A stretch of DNA of 64,000 nucleotides, taken from NCBI GenBank assembly GCA_030065205.1, contig JASJDN010000010.1, positions 1 to 64,000 of the forward strand, read 5' to 3'. The notes under the pieces are model-generated. The model had not been told where the DNA came from. It worked only from the letters and a program-made list of their open reading frames with translations, and did not search any database. Shown in pieces: positions 47,166 to 55,736 of the stretch (positions are counted from its first letter, which is position 1; each line of letters opens with the position of its first letter). A program made the translations under genes and the position numbers. This stretch comes from Crocosphaera sp. (GTDB taxonomy: Bacteria; Cyanobacteriota; Cyanobacteriia; Cyanobacteriales; Microcystaceae).

Positions 47166-48545
47166 TTATAAATTCAACGCTTTTAACTGAGCTTTTGCTT
47201 TTTGTAAGGACTCAAACCATTCTTTTTCGGGATCACTATCTGCCACAATTCCGGCACCAACTTGTCCCCAAACACTAGATAAATTAGGGGATAAGGGAGT
47301 ATATAATAAGGTACGAATTAATATATTTAAGTCTAAATTACCTCGGTAATCTAAATAACCACAAGAACCATAGAACAAATTGCGTTTAACGGGTTCTAAT
47401 TCTTCGATAATTTCTAAACATCTTACTTTAGGGCATCCGGTAATCGTTCCCCCAGGAAATAAAGCTTTAATTAGATCAATAGCTGTTTGATCTTGACGCA
47501 ATTTTCCTTGAATATTACTGACTAAATGGATGACATGACTATATCTTTCAATGGTTAATAATTCGTCAACTTCTACGGAACCCCATTGGCACACTTTCCC
47601 TAAATCATTACGTTCTAAATCAACTAACATAATATGTTCTGCCCTTTCCTTGATATCAGAAGATAGTTCCATTAACATCTCTGTTTCTTGTTGAAAATTT
47701 TTACCACGGGGACGAGTTCCAGCGATGGGACGGGTTTGAGCAATCTTATTATTTAAACTCACTAATCTTTCGGGGGAACAACTGACTATATCTCCCCAAG
47801 GTGATCGCCAATAACTAGCAAAAGGAGAGGGATTAATTTGTTGTAATTTTTTATATAATTGCCAACTGGTTAACGGTGTAGTTGTTTGAAATCTTAAGGA
47901 TAGATTCCCTTGAAAAATATCCCCTGCTTTAATATATTTTTTCGCTTGATGTACAGCATTCTCATACTCTTTTTGATTGGTATAAAAGGATAAGTGAGAA
48001 GATGGAGTTTTCAGGAGAGAAGGAAGGGAATAAGGCTTTGTTTCTAGTTTAGATTGTAAGTGATCTAACCCTTTTAATGTATGACTCGCTAACCATATTT
48101 TTTTTTCAAGATGATCTAAAATAGCAAAAGAGTTGGGTTCGTACCAATAAGCAACAGGAAAAGGTAGAGGATTATGATTATCATGGGGCAAAGATTCAAT
48201 TTCCCAAGCTAAATCATACCCTAACCATCCTAACCATCCTCCCCCAAACGGAAGATGTTGAGGAGTCGATAAATGATCAGTTTTTTGTATTAATAATTGT
48301 TGTAAAAAAGGTAAAATATTGCCGACTTTGGGAGTCCATAATTGAGGTTTACCCTTAATAAGACGAGGTTCCCCTGCACAAATGGAATAACGAGATAGAT
48401 AAGGATAATCAGATGGAGTCGGAAAAGGACTTTCTAACAAAGTTGCGATGGTTGCATCAAAAGCATATAACCTCTCAAAAACCTCCGAACCGGTTAACTT
48501 TTTGAGGGGAAGCGATCGCCAATGCCAAGATAATAAATGAGTCAT
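47166..48545 (-). CDS. Chorismate-binding enzyme: anthranilate synthase component I / aminodeoxychorismate synthase-like
   Basis: A 459-residue chorismate-utilising enzyme. The C-terminal catalytic domain has KYIKAGDIFQGNLSLRF, RPIAGTRPRG, DIKERAEHIMLVDLERNDLG, FPGGTITGCPKVRC and YCGYLDYRG-like SCGYLDYRGN. The PIAGT motif has Ala where classical PabB has Lys (PIKGT), which favours anthranilate synthase, yet the length and weak N-terminal domain are PabB-like. It uses chorismate plus glutamine-derived ammonia; the amidotransferase partner is not adjacent. Function at family level only. Confidence 0.75.
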   Translation of the reverse strand: MTHLLSWHWRSLPLKKLTGSEVFERLYAFDATIATLLESPFPTPSDYPYLSRYSICAGEPRLIKGKPQLWTPKVGNILPFLQQLLIQKTDHLSTPQHLPFGGGWLGWLGYDLAWEIESLPHDNHNPLPFPVAYWYEPNSFAILDHLEKKIWLASHTLKGLDHLQSKLETKPYSLPSLLKTPSSHLSFYTNQKEYENAVHQAKKYIKAGDIFQGNLSLRFQTTTPLTSWQLYKKLQQINPSPFASYWRSPWGDIVSCSPERLVSLNNKIAQTRPIAGTRPRGKNFQQETEMLMELSSDIKERAEHIMLVDLERNDLGKVCQWGSVEVDELLTIERYSHVIHLVSNIQGKLRQDQTAIDLIKALFPGGTITGCPKVRCLEIIEELEPVKRNLFYGSCGYLDYRGNLDLNILIRTLLYTPLSPNLSSVWGQVGAGIVADSDPEKEWFESLQKAKAQLKALNL

Positions 48546-48557
48546 ACTAAACTATAA

Positions 48558-49015
48558 TTGAATAACCCTACCGTGTAGACGGGTAGGGATTCTTTATGCG
48601 GAAAACGCAAAGGCGTATCCAATTGCCTCTAATACCTCACCCTAGAGGGTTTGGCTTTACTTTGTTTTCTTCTCTGTCTTGAGTGCGTCTTCTTTTGGTG
48701 CGCGTTCCCTAGGTGCTTACGAATCACCGAGGTCGCACCGCTATATTTGCCGTGCAACGACAAATTACGCACTCGCTTTTGTGAGAGACTTAGCCGAAGC
48801 TAATAGGGTTTGTTGGTTAGCTTAGTTTCGACCCCTGACCATTTTCGCTATTTTTAGTAGGTACTAGGCGGTTGTGTCCCTGTATTGCAACAGTGCCTTT
48901 AGACTTATTATAGCTTAATTCTTTTTGTTAATGGACGCGCGAGCGGTTTATATTTTAGTCGCCATTCATCCCTAACTTTTAGAAGATTAGGGTATTCTGG
49001 CGACATCAGGATAAA
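48558..49015. mobile_element. IS200/IS605-like remnant without transposase
   Basis: Left hairpin CCCTACC...GGGTAGGG at 48567-48589; right hairpin CCCTAAC...TTAGGG within a larger arm GTCGCCA...TGGCGAC (about 48959-49007). The about 450 bp between holds no open frame of note but reads as GC-richer than its surroundings, with palindromic segments such as CACCGAGGTCG. This arrangement fits an IS605-type element whose TnpB was deleted, possibly leaving its guide-RNA end. The assignment is by structure, not by a protein match. Confidence 0.45.
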
Positions 49016-49102
49016 AATTACTGTCTAAAAAACAGGCTGTGAAAATTTTGCAAAATTGATATAACTTGTAGAGGTAGATTCACTGATTAAAATTACCCTA
49101 TC

Positions 49103-49807
49103 TTGTTATCTGAGTCACCCTCGTTCCTTAACGCCTTGTTATCCCTGCGCTATCCTATCAGCTTAGTTATGCTCTATCTTGGGGTTATTATCGCCTTAGC
49201 TGAGGGATTAAACCGTTTATGGGGAACTGATGCGGAATTTACTCGAAAAATTGTCCACATTGGCTCAGGAAACGTGGTTTTGATCGCCTGGTGGTTACAA
49301 CTTCCGCCGTGGGTACTGATGGGGGCTTCCCTCATTGCCAGTATTATCGCCTTAATTTCCTATTTTTTGCCCATTCTACCCAGTATCAACAGCGTAGGGC
49401 GTAAAAGCCTAGGAACCTTTTTTTATGCCCTCAGCATTGGCATTTTAGCCCAGTGGTTTTGGGCTAGAGGATATCCTCAATATCTAGCCATTGGCATTTT
49501 AGTCATGGCTTGGGGCGATGGTTTGGCTGCTATCATCGGCCAAAAATTTGGACAGCATTCCTATGAAATATTAGGAGTTAAGAAAAGTTGGGAAGGCTCA
49601 TTGACCATGATGGGCGTTAGTTTTTTTGTTACCAGTGTTATCCTTTTATGGGTAGGTGAACCTATCTTGATAGTAGCCATCGTTTCTTTAACGGTTGCTA
49701 TCGCTGCTATGGGGTTAGAAGCCTTTTCTAAGTTAGGAATTGATAATTTAACAGTTCCTCTCGGCAGTGCAGTTCTCGCCTTCTACTTGATTGATGGATT
49801 ATTGTAA
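49103..49807 (+). CDS. Phytol/farnesol (polyprenol) kinase family membrane protein, VTE5-like
   Basis: A 234-residue protein with about seven membrane helices. The CTP-dependent polyprenol/phytol kinase signature is visible: LWGTDAEFTRKIVHIGSG, GRKSLGTFFYALSIG, LVMAWGDGLAAIIGQKFG, then KKSWEGSLTMM. VTE5-like enzymes phosphorylate phytol released from chlorophyll for tocopherol and phylloquinone synthesis. The start is uncertain: TTG at 49103 keeps the whole N-terminus; ATG at 49169 would shorten it by 22 residues. The next gene starts 15 bp downstream, probably the same operon. Confidence 0.78.
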   Translation: MLSESPSFLNALLSLRYPISLVMLYLGVIIALAEGLNRLWGTDAEFTRKIVHIGSGNVVLIAWWLQLPPWVLMGASLIASIIALISYFLPILPSINSVGRKSLGTFFYALSIGILAQWFWARGYPQYLAIGILVMAWGDGLAAIIGQKFGQHSYEILGVKKSWEGSLTMMGVSFFVTSVILLWVGEPILIVAIVSLTVAIAAMGLEAFSKLGIDNLTVPLGSAVLAFYLIDGLL

Positions 49808-49822
49808 TTATCAACAACAACT

Positions 49823-50695
49823 ATGAGCTTTTCAATTTCTGCCAAACAAAATCAATATATTACTTACATTCTCTCTGATGAAAGTGCCTTATCTCGTCTC
49901 GAAGTTGTTCCCGAAAGGGGCGGAATTATTACCCGTTGGTCTATTGAAGGACAAGAAATTTTCTACTTAGATGAAGAAAGATTTGCTAACCCTGAATTAA
50001 CTGTGAGGGGAGGGGTTCCCATTCTCTTTCCTATTTGTGGCGATATACCCGATAATGTCTATGTTTATGATGGTCAACCCTATCATGTCAGACAACATGG
50101 CTTTGCGAGAAATTTACCTTGGGAAGTGGTTGAACAATCCACCGATTCTTGTTGTAAAATAACCTTGAGTTTAAGCAGTAACGAAGAAACCTTAAAAATG
50201 TATCCCTTTGAGTTCGACTTGAAATTTGTCTATGAACTCCAGGGAAAAACCTTAAAAATTCATCAAGAATACATCAATAAATCCGATAAAGTGATGCCAT
50301 TTTCTTTCGGCTTCCATCCCTACTTTCTGGTGAATAATAAAGAACAACTGTCCCTTGATATTCCCGCCTCTAGTTATCAAGTTAAGGACACCAAAGAAAT
50401 CGCCCCCTATGACGGTCATTTTGACTTCAACGACGAAGAAATCGATGTCGCCCTCAAATCCTTAAAACGCTCTTCGGCTAGCATTACAGACCCGTCTAGG
50501 AGCCTTAAAATTCACCTCAAATGGTCTGAACAGTATTCTACCATTGTTTTCTGGACCCTCAAAGGCAAAAATTATGTCTGCTTAGAACCCTGGAGTGCGC
50601 CTCGTAACGCCATCAGTACAGGGGAAAACATCATCGAACTCGAACCAGGAGCTACTTGTGAGGCGACCGTAGAGATAGATGTGACCTCCCTGTAA
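49823..50695 (+). CDS. Aldose 1-epimerase-like protein
   Basis: A 290-residue beta-sandwich protein of the galactose-mutarotase superfamily. LEVVPERGGIITRWSIEGQEI, GGVPILFPICGD, RQHGFARNLPWEV with the conserved His, GFHPYFLV with a second catalytic-type His, and EPWSAPRNAI with Glu are all present. It probably acts as a hexose-6-phosphate or aldose mutarotase. Co-oriented with the upstream kinase-like gene, 15-bp gap; functional link is unclear. The tRNA-Lys gene follows. Confidence 0.85.
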   Translation: MSFSISAKQNQYITYILSDESALSRLEVVPERGGIITRWSIEGQEIFYLDEERFANPELTVRGGVPILFPICGDIPDNVYVYDGQPYHVRQHGFARNLPWEVVEQSTDSCCKITLSLSSNEETLKMYPFEFDLKFVYELQGKTLKIHQEYINKSDKVMPFSFGFHPYFLVNNKEQLSLDIPASSYQVKDTKEIAPYDGHFDFNDEEIDVALKSLKRSSASITDPSRSLKIHLKWSEQYSTIVFWTLKGKNYVCLEPWSAPRNAISTGENIIELEPGATCEATVEIDVTSL

Positions 50696-50704
50696 AATTA
50701 ATCC

Positions 50705-50733
50705 TTGCATCTGCAAAAAAACCATGCTATAGT
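50705..50733 (+). promoter_or_regulatory. Sigma-70-type promoter of tRNA-Lys
   Basis: TTGCAT (-35) at 50705-50710 and TATAGT (-10) at 50728-50733 are separated by 17 bases, close to consensus. The expected start falls near 50740, about 20 bases ahead of the tRNA. A short GTGT...ACAC dyad lies in the leader. Confidence 0.75.
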
Positions 50734-50759
50734 AGGAAATCGTGTGCGGAACACACAAC

Positions 50760-50831
50760 GGGTCGCTAGCTCAGCGGTAGAGCACTCGGCTTTTAACCGA
50801 TTGGTCTTGGGTTCGAATCCCAGGCGACCCA
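50760..50831 (+). tRNA. tRNA-Lys (anticodon TTT)
   Basis: A 72-base cloverleaf: acceptor GGGTCGC/GCGACCC, D arm GCTC/GAGC, anticodon stem CTCGG/CCGAT with loop CTTTTAA giving anticodon TTT, T arm TTGGG/CCCAG with TTCGAAT loop, discriminator A, no encoded CCA. The outermost anticodon-stem pair (C with T) is a mismatch; all other stems are intact. A T-run follows directly and may end transcription. Confidence 0.95.
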
Positions 50832-50878
50832 TTTTTTAAACCTTTTGATAACTCCCGTCGCTGAAATGGCAATAGTTT

Positions 50879-51094
50879 TTATTTTGCTGTTATTTTAGTG
50901 GGAAATTTACATTTAACTTCAATATTGAAATTGGCTTCACCTGACCCTTCTGTTAGCATAGGAATTCCAGTTTTGCCAGCAATTTTTATACCAAATTTAA
51001 GATTAATTTGTTCAATTTCTACCTCAGCAAAGTTCTTAAAAGCACCGATGGCATATTTTGTATAGATGCGAATGTATTTATGAATTTCCTGCAT
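50879..51094 (-). pseudogene. Truncated Trypco1-like gene
   Basis: A 71-residue frame containing the C-terminal half of a Trypco1 domain: AIGAFKNFAEVEIEQINLKFG, then GIPMLTEGSGEANFNIEV. It aligns by eye with FSVTFGLEIAV and GSGKANLEITMEW of the 102-residue Trypco1 protein at 5927. The N-terminal strand region of the domain is missing, and directly upstream lies a TnpB fragment, so the gene was probably cut by an IS element. No protease or ATPase gene is adjacent. It could still be translated from the ATG at 51094. Confidence 0.6.
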
Positions 51095-51140
51095 GGAAGC
51101 GATCGCAACATCCTGGGTCCTTTAGATTCATACTCCTGCT

Positions 51141-51297
51141 TCAACCTAGGGAGTCGGCTCCTTCTAGTCCACAGACTGAACAACTTTTTGAACTAGGAAA
51201 CCACCTATCTACTATGGTTAACAAAAAGCCAAAACACTCTTGTTTATAATTCAACAATGCTTGAAAACGATATAATCCTAAATTAGATAAGGCATCG
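51141..51297 (-). pseudogene. tnpB: TnpB fragment (zinc-ribbon region)
   Basis: Minus-strand translation reads ALSNLGLYRFQALLNYK, then VDRWFPSSKSCSVCG and a TGA stop, matching the TnpB segment just before and into the first Cys pair of the zinc ribbon. It lacks the second Cys pair and everything upstream is broken by stops and frame changes (traces continue to about 51400). A dead copy, distinct from the one at 1-330. Confidence 0.7.
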
Positions 51298-51659
51298 GAT
51301 AATTTTTGAGACAGTTCATCAATCTATGTGCGTCATAAGGCCATCCTTTTTTGGGAGTTGCCTTAAAAATCTCTTGCAGTAAATTCTCGACTTCAGTTCT
51401 TTAATTGTCAAGAATTATTAATTGGCTATTGTTCAATTTAAAAGAATATAGTTGAATGTAAGACAGGTTGTCAAACTTATTGCAAAAAAATTACCTAGCT
51501 GTTGTTATTTAAACAGTTTTGATCGGGTCAAGTTTATTTAATTTTGAATACTGACGCAAGAGGTCAGTATCAGTATTTTGCGAATTTCCTTGTAGAGAGT
51601 TGCAAGGTAGTTTCGTTATGTTGTGTTATGCCAGAACTATCCAGAAAGGAGAGAAATTA

Positions 51660-53528
51660 ATGACCGAACTCAATAATGAGCAGAATTCCCTAGAAACCTC
51701 AGAAGACAATAGTGTCGTTCCCAACCTAAGTAGACGAGCTTTGATTGGTTCAGGAATTGCTGCTGCTGCGGCCTTTGCCTGGCCTTCTGTGGTTAACGCT
51801 GACACAGAAAGATCCTTGCTCAGAAACGCAAAAAGAGAGAACAGAGAGAATAGAAGAGAAGAAGCAAGAGCCAATCGTCCTTCTCAACGGATAAATATCG
51901 TTGTTGCTCAAGGTCAACCTTTTAGTCAACCTCCCACTTGGAGTCCCTCTAATGGACTTTTAAACTTGAATATGGTGGAGAGTAATGTCTCCATGGCCAA
52001 TGGCACGAATTTAGGCGTTTTTCGGACTTTCCAAAATGGAGGCAACGCTGCCACAGTTCCTGGCCCAACCTTAGTTGTCAATGATGGAGACAATATCCAA
52101 ATTCTTCTGTCAAACCAATTAAGTCCCAATCCGATCAATTCTGCGGGCCAAGGTTCTGCTTCGCAAAATGATCCCTATTGCGGTTGGACAGGTAACCCCA
52201 ATCCAGGAACATCTCCTCAGTGCTTTAATACTTCCAACTTACACTTTCACGGACTCCATGTTTCCCCTAGCACAACTTCAGGAGGCATTGCCTCAGATGA
52301 TGTTTTGCTGACTTTGCAGCCTGGTCAACAACAACAATATTGCGTACAACTTCCCGTTAATCATGCCCCAGGAACCCATTGGTATCACCCTCACCATCAT
52401 GGTTCTACAGCTGCGGAAGTTTCTAATGCTTTGGCCGGTGTTATTGTTATTAAAGAAAAACCTGGACAAGAAATTTATCAAGGCGCAGATGATTCTGTCT
52501 GGGTAATTCAAGAGTTAATTCTGAATGGAAATCCTCAAACTAAAGATATCAATCTTTATGGAGGAGGGGGAGGAGCAAATAAATTGATAGTCAACGGTCA
52601 AGATCAACCCGTCTTCAATATTAAACCCAATTCGGTTCACCGTTTCCGCTTTGTTAATGCGACCTCTACTCCTAGGGGGTTTATGACGTTGCAATTAAAA
52701 AATGCAACAAATGGAGGGGGATCTGCTGCCCCTGCCCAAACTCAAGGAATTTACCGAGTTGCTATTGATGGGATTACTTTTTATGGCAGTACGCCTGAAG
52801 CTCCTCCTACTGTAAATGGTAATGCTGTAGGTTATCCCCTTGCATCTGGCAACCGCAGTGATTTCATAGTTTGCCTACCTGCAGGAACCTATGAATTGTG
52901 GAATATGGGGTCTAATCTCGCTAACGCCTCCAATGGCAAACAACAATTATTAGCGACTATCGTAGTTGATAATAATGGTACTGGTTCTACTGTCACGACA
53001 CAAGCACAGTTTGCAGCTTGGGCACAGAATCCCATCCCCACGACTGGTATGCCTGCTTACCTGTCTCCCATTACAACTGCTGATCTTGACCCTGGAGCTC
53101 CACAAAAGACAGTTAATTTGACTATTCAGAATCCTGGAAACATTATAACAGCAGGATTCGGTATCAATGGTACACCCTACAATCCCCAGAATCCCCCCAT
53201 ACAAGTAAACCTAGATGCTGTGCAACAATGGAGTATTGTTAATGCCACTAACGCAGCCCATCCCTTCCATATTCATGTCAATCCTTTCCAAGTTCAGGAT
53301 TATACAGGTCAGTTTCGTTGGTACGATACTTATGCCATTCCTAAACAGCAGACCGTCCCGATTCAACATCGCTTCGATGACTACGCAGGAAAATATGTTC
53401 TGCACTGCCACATTCTAATCCACGAAGATGTGGGAATGATGCAAGAAGTTCAAGTCAATGATCAAACTGGTTCAGGGACTGGACCTTGTCAACCTCTTAC
53501 CTTACCATTGGCATTAATCCCAGTTTAG
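51660..53528 (+). CDS. Tat-exported multicopper oxidase
   Basis: A 622-residue laccase-type enzyme. AAAGGAGAG just before ATG 51660 fixes the start; an upstream TTG frame would hide the signal. The Tat signal is SRRALIGSGIAAAAAFAWP. The four copper-ligand segments are intact: HFHGLHVSP, HWYHPHHHGS, HPFHIHVNPF and HCHILIHEDVGMM, the last also carrying the type-1 copper Cys. Three cupredoxin domains would oxidise phenols, metals or bilirubin-like substrates in the periplasm or outside. Pairs with the secreted DNRLRE protein 156 bp downstream. The substrate (e.g. Mn or Cu(I)) cannot be told. Confidence 0.9.
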   Translation: MTELNNEQNSLETSEDNSVVPNLSRRALIGSGIAAAAAFAWPSVVNADTERSLLRNAKRENRENRREEARANRPSQRINIVVAQGQPFSQPPTWSPSNGLLNLNMVESNVSMANGTNLGVFRTFQNGGNAATVPGPTLVVNDGDNIQILLSNQLSPNPINSAGQGSASQNDPYCGWTGNPNPGTSPQCFNTSNLHFHGLHVSPSTTSGGIASDDVLLTLQPGQQQQYCVQLPVNHAPGTHWYHPHHHGSTAAEVSNALAGVIVIKEKPGQEIYQGADDSVWVIQELILNGNPQTKDINLYGGGGGANKLIVNGQDQPVFNIKPNSVHRFRFVNATSTPRGFMTLQLKNATNGGGSAAPAQTQGIYRVAIDGITFYGSTPEAPPTVNGNAVGYPLASGNRSDFIVCLPAGTYELWNMGSNLANASNGKQQLLATIVVDNNGTGSTVTTQAQFAAWAQNPIPTTGMPAYLSPITTADLDPGAPQKTVNLTIQNPGNIITAGFGINGTPYNPQNPPIQVNLDAVQQWSIVNATNAAHPFHIHVNPFQVQDYTGQFRWYDTYAIPKQQTVPIQHRFDDYAGKYVLHCHILIHEDVGMMQEVQVNDQTGSGTGPCQPLTLPLALIPV

Positions 53529-53630
53529 GATCATTTAACTCTGAAAATGCGAACAAAAACTCTACAATTCTAAGGTTTATTCTTCTTTAGGGAAGATTGT
53601 TTAATTGATTCACTCAACAATTAAAATTAA

Positions 53631-53668
53631 GTAGGGGTTTAATTGAATTAAGCTCCTACTCATTTTTG
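53631..53668 (+). terminator. Likely terminator between the oxidase and DNRLRE genes
   Basis: GTAGGGG at 53631-53637 pairs with CTCCTAC at 53653-53659 (seven pairs, one G-T), inner TTAATT-AATTAA also complementary, followed by TCATTTTTG. It sits midway between the two genes, so the downstream gene may have its own promoter or be reached by read-through. Confidence 0.6.
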
Positions 53669-53684
53669 TATAAGGCAGACATTT

Positions 53685-54371
53685 ATGAAATACATAAAAC
53701 TTATTTTTATCTCTTGCTGCATTATTTTATTATGTTTAGTTACCACAGCAACCGCCCAAGAAACCAAAACTTTAATACCGAGTAAAGATAATACTTTAAT
53801 TGAAGATGTTACGGGATCTTTAAGCAACGGCAAAGGACAAATGTTTTTTGTTGGCCGAACCAATCAACCCCAAGATAGCGTGCGACGGGGAATTATTGCT
53901 TTTGATATTGCTAAAACGATTCCTAGTGGCTCTAAAATAACATCCGTTACCCTCACTTTAACCCTAAAAAAAACCCCAGGCGGCAATCAATCAGTGGAGT
54001 TACATAAAGTCCTAAAAAATTGGGGAGAAGGAACCTCAAATCATCGTGGAGGAAGAGGCGATCAAGCTAGTTTAGGGGACGTTACCTGGATTCATAATCG
54101 TTACGATAATCAATTTTGGGCTACTCCAGGGGGGGATTTTTTATCAACAATAAGTGGGATAACTGTAGTAGGAAATGAAGGCAATTATACTTGGGAATCT
54201 ACCGAACAAATGATTACAGATGTTCAGAACTGGTTAGATAAACCTCAAGAAAATTTTGGCTGGTTATTGTTAGGAAATGAAACTCAACGGGGAACTGTAA
54301 AAGGGTTCGCTAGTCGGGAAATAATGGACTCTTCAGACCAACCTAAACTAAAAATAACTTACCTTAAATAA
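53685..54371 (+). CDS. Secreted DNRLRE-type (CBM96-like) beta-sandwich protein
   Basis: A 228-residue protein with a Sec signal (LIFISCCIILLCLVTTATAQ). The mature part has the features of DNRLRE-domain proteins: SKDNTLIEDVTGSLSNGKG, RRGIIAFDIAKTIPSGSKI, TLTLTLKKTPGGNQSVELHKV, WGEGTSNHRGGRGDQAS, TDVQNWLDKPQENFGWLLLG and PKLKITYL. Such domains are commonly modules of large extracellular proteins; here the domain stands alone. Same strand as the multicopper oxidase, suggesting joint extracytoplasmic function, not proven. Confidence 0.75.
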   Translation: MKYIKLIFISCCIILLCLVTTATAQETKTLIPSKDNTLIEDVTGSLSNGKGQMFFVGRTNQPQDSVRRGIIAFDIAKTIPSGSKITSVTLTLTLKKTPGGNQSVELHKVLKNWGEGTSNHRGGRGDQASLGDVTWIHNRYDNQFWATPGGDFLSTISGITVVGNEGNYTWESTEQMITDVQNWLDKPQENFGWLLLGNETQRGTVKGFASREIMDSSDQPKLKITYLK

Positions 54372-54842
54372 CTAATCACCTGAGTTCGGAGTGATAGCTT
54401 TGATATTTCCTGTTTTCTTGTCCCTACATTTTAGGTGATTTATTTGGTTGATTAACTCAGTATATTAAGATTCATCAACAATTGTTAAATAAATGATGAA
54501 GGATGACAAAACCGTTCTAAAAAATAATAGGGTAAGGAAAGATTCTAAAGTAGGTTTCTTAGCAAAGTAAGCAGTGAAAACTAGCTGTGTCTCTTTTAAC
54601 CACCAAGCTCAAGCACCACCACTCGCACCCAGGTTTATCTGAGGAATATTCTCGTGTTCTTGTTCAAAAGATTTTAGAGATCGCCTCCCTTGATCCAGAG
54701 AATTTGAGGCGTGAAAAAAGACAAAGGCTTACCCCAGGGTAACAACGAAGTTAGAAGTCAACCCACTGAATACGAGGAAACTTAGATCACCTTTAGAACT
54801 GCAATTTTCCCCTCATCTATCACCCTTAGTAATTTGATAATT
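54372..54842. other. 471-bp intergenic region upstream of the Mo-storage genes
   Basis: Mostly non-coding. It includes the leader of mosB-like and a possible 51-codon frame at 54587-54742. A single AGAAGTC-type heptamer is at about 54756. No molybdate-responsive element can be recognised by eye. Confidence 0.45.
54587..54742 (+). CDS. Possible small ORF or remnant, 51 aa
   Basis: A GTG-started frame reading LKHHHSHPGLSEEYSRVLV, then QKILEIASLDPENLRREKRQ. It has coding-like composition with a plausible amphipathic helix and a His-rich start, but no convincing ribosome binding site. It could be the tail of a decayed gene or a real small protein. I recognise no family. Being upstream of the Mo-storage genes and His-rich makes a metal link tempting, but there is no evidence for it. 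Confidence 0.3.
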   Translation: MSLLTTKLKHHHSHPGLSEEYSRVLVQKILEIASLDPENLRREKRQRLTPG

Positions 54843-55679
54843 ATGAAGACATCCACACTCTTACCAGAGAATCAATTACTTTCTGAATTAGGTCAATCTT
54901 TAGTTACCGGTTCTTTGAGTAATCAAGGCATTTTATCAGAAACGGCCAGGGAAGCTCCTATTAAAATTCTACCCACTGCTAATGTCCTCAAAATTGGAGG
55001 ACAAAGCTTTATTGATCGGGGTCGCGCTGCGGTTTTTCCCTTAATTGAAGAGATTGCCGAAAATTTAGGAACCCATGAGATGATTATCGGTACAGGGGGG
55101 GGGACCCGCGCTCGTCACGCCTATAGTGTGGGGGTGGACTTAGGACTACCCACAGGGGTTTTAAGTGTCCTGGGAACCTTTGTGAGTATGCAAAATGCCC
55201 GTATTATTTATTATTTGTTGGCCAAACACGGTATTCCCTTCATCGAACCGGTTCAATTTGGACAAATGGCCCATTATTTAGCCGAAAGAGGGGCGGTTAT
55301 TTTCTTTGGAATGCCTCCCTATACCTTTTGGCACGAAAACCCCACCATTGGGCGCATTCCGCCCCACCGCACCGATACCGGCTCTTATTTAGTGAGCGAG
55401 GTGTTTGGGGTAAAATCCATGATCTTTATTAAGGATGAGGAAGGGTTATATACGGCCGACCCGAAAAAAGATGCCAATGCTAAGTTTATTAAACGCATTT
55501 CTGTTCAGGAATTGAAAGCCTTAGATTTGCAAGATGTGGTGGTGGAACGTCCCGTCTTAGATTTCATGGAACGGGCCCAAAATCGCCGATCTATTCGCAT
55601 TATTAATGGACTGGTGAAAGGCAATTTAACCCGTGCGCTCAACGGGGAAGATATTGGTACTGAAATTTATGCAGATTAG
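54843..55679 (+). CDS. mosB: Molybdenum storage protein, MosB-like (beta) subunit
   Basis: A 278-residue amino-acid-kinase-fold protein. VLKIGGQSFIDRGRAAV, MIIGTGGGTRARHAYSVG, GLPTGVLSVLG, LLAKHGIPF, FFGMPPYTFW, RIPPHRTDTGSYL and FIKDEEGLYTADPKK match the molybdenum storage protein family of Azotobacter, closest to the beta subunit by wording (IGGQS, DRGRAAV). MoSto is a hexamer that packs polyoxomolybdate clusters using ATP. A TTG at 54834 is in frame, but ATG 54843 is preferred. The homologous second subunit follows 57 bp downstream. Confidence 0.85.
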   Translation: MKTSTLLPENQLLSELGQSLVTGSLSNQGILSETAREAPIKILPTANVLKIGGQSFIDRGRAAVFPLIEEIAENLGTHEMIIGTGGGTRARHAYSVGVDLGLPTGVLSVLGTFVSMQNARIIYYLLAKHGIPFIEPVQFGQMAHYLAERGAVIFFGMPPYTFWHENPTIGRIPPHRTDTGSYLVSEVFGVKSMIFIKDEEGLYTADPKKDANAKFIKRISVQELKALDLQDVVVERPVLDFMERAQNRRSIRIINGLVKGNLTRALNGEDIGTEIYAD

Positions 55680-55736
55680 ATGAAGAAAATTGTTTTTTCT
55701 GTGTCCATCTTATGTCAACCATTTTTCTAATTAACT

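Noticed and set aside
50760-50831. tRNA-Lys as a pseudogene because of a C-T mismatch in the anticodon stem
   Set aside because: Only the outermost pair is affected; all other stems, loops and the promoter are intact.
54372-54842. A molybdenum-cofactor riboswitch or ModE site upstream of the Mo-storage genes
   Set aside because: No conserved riboswitch core or clear ModE-like dyad could be recognised by eye.
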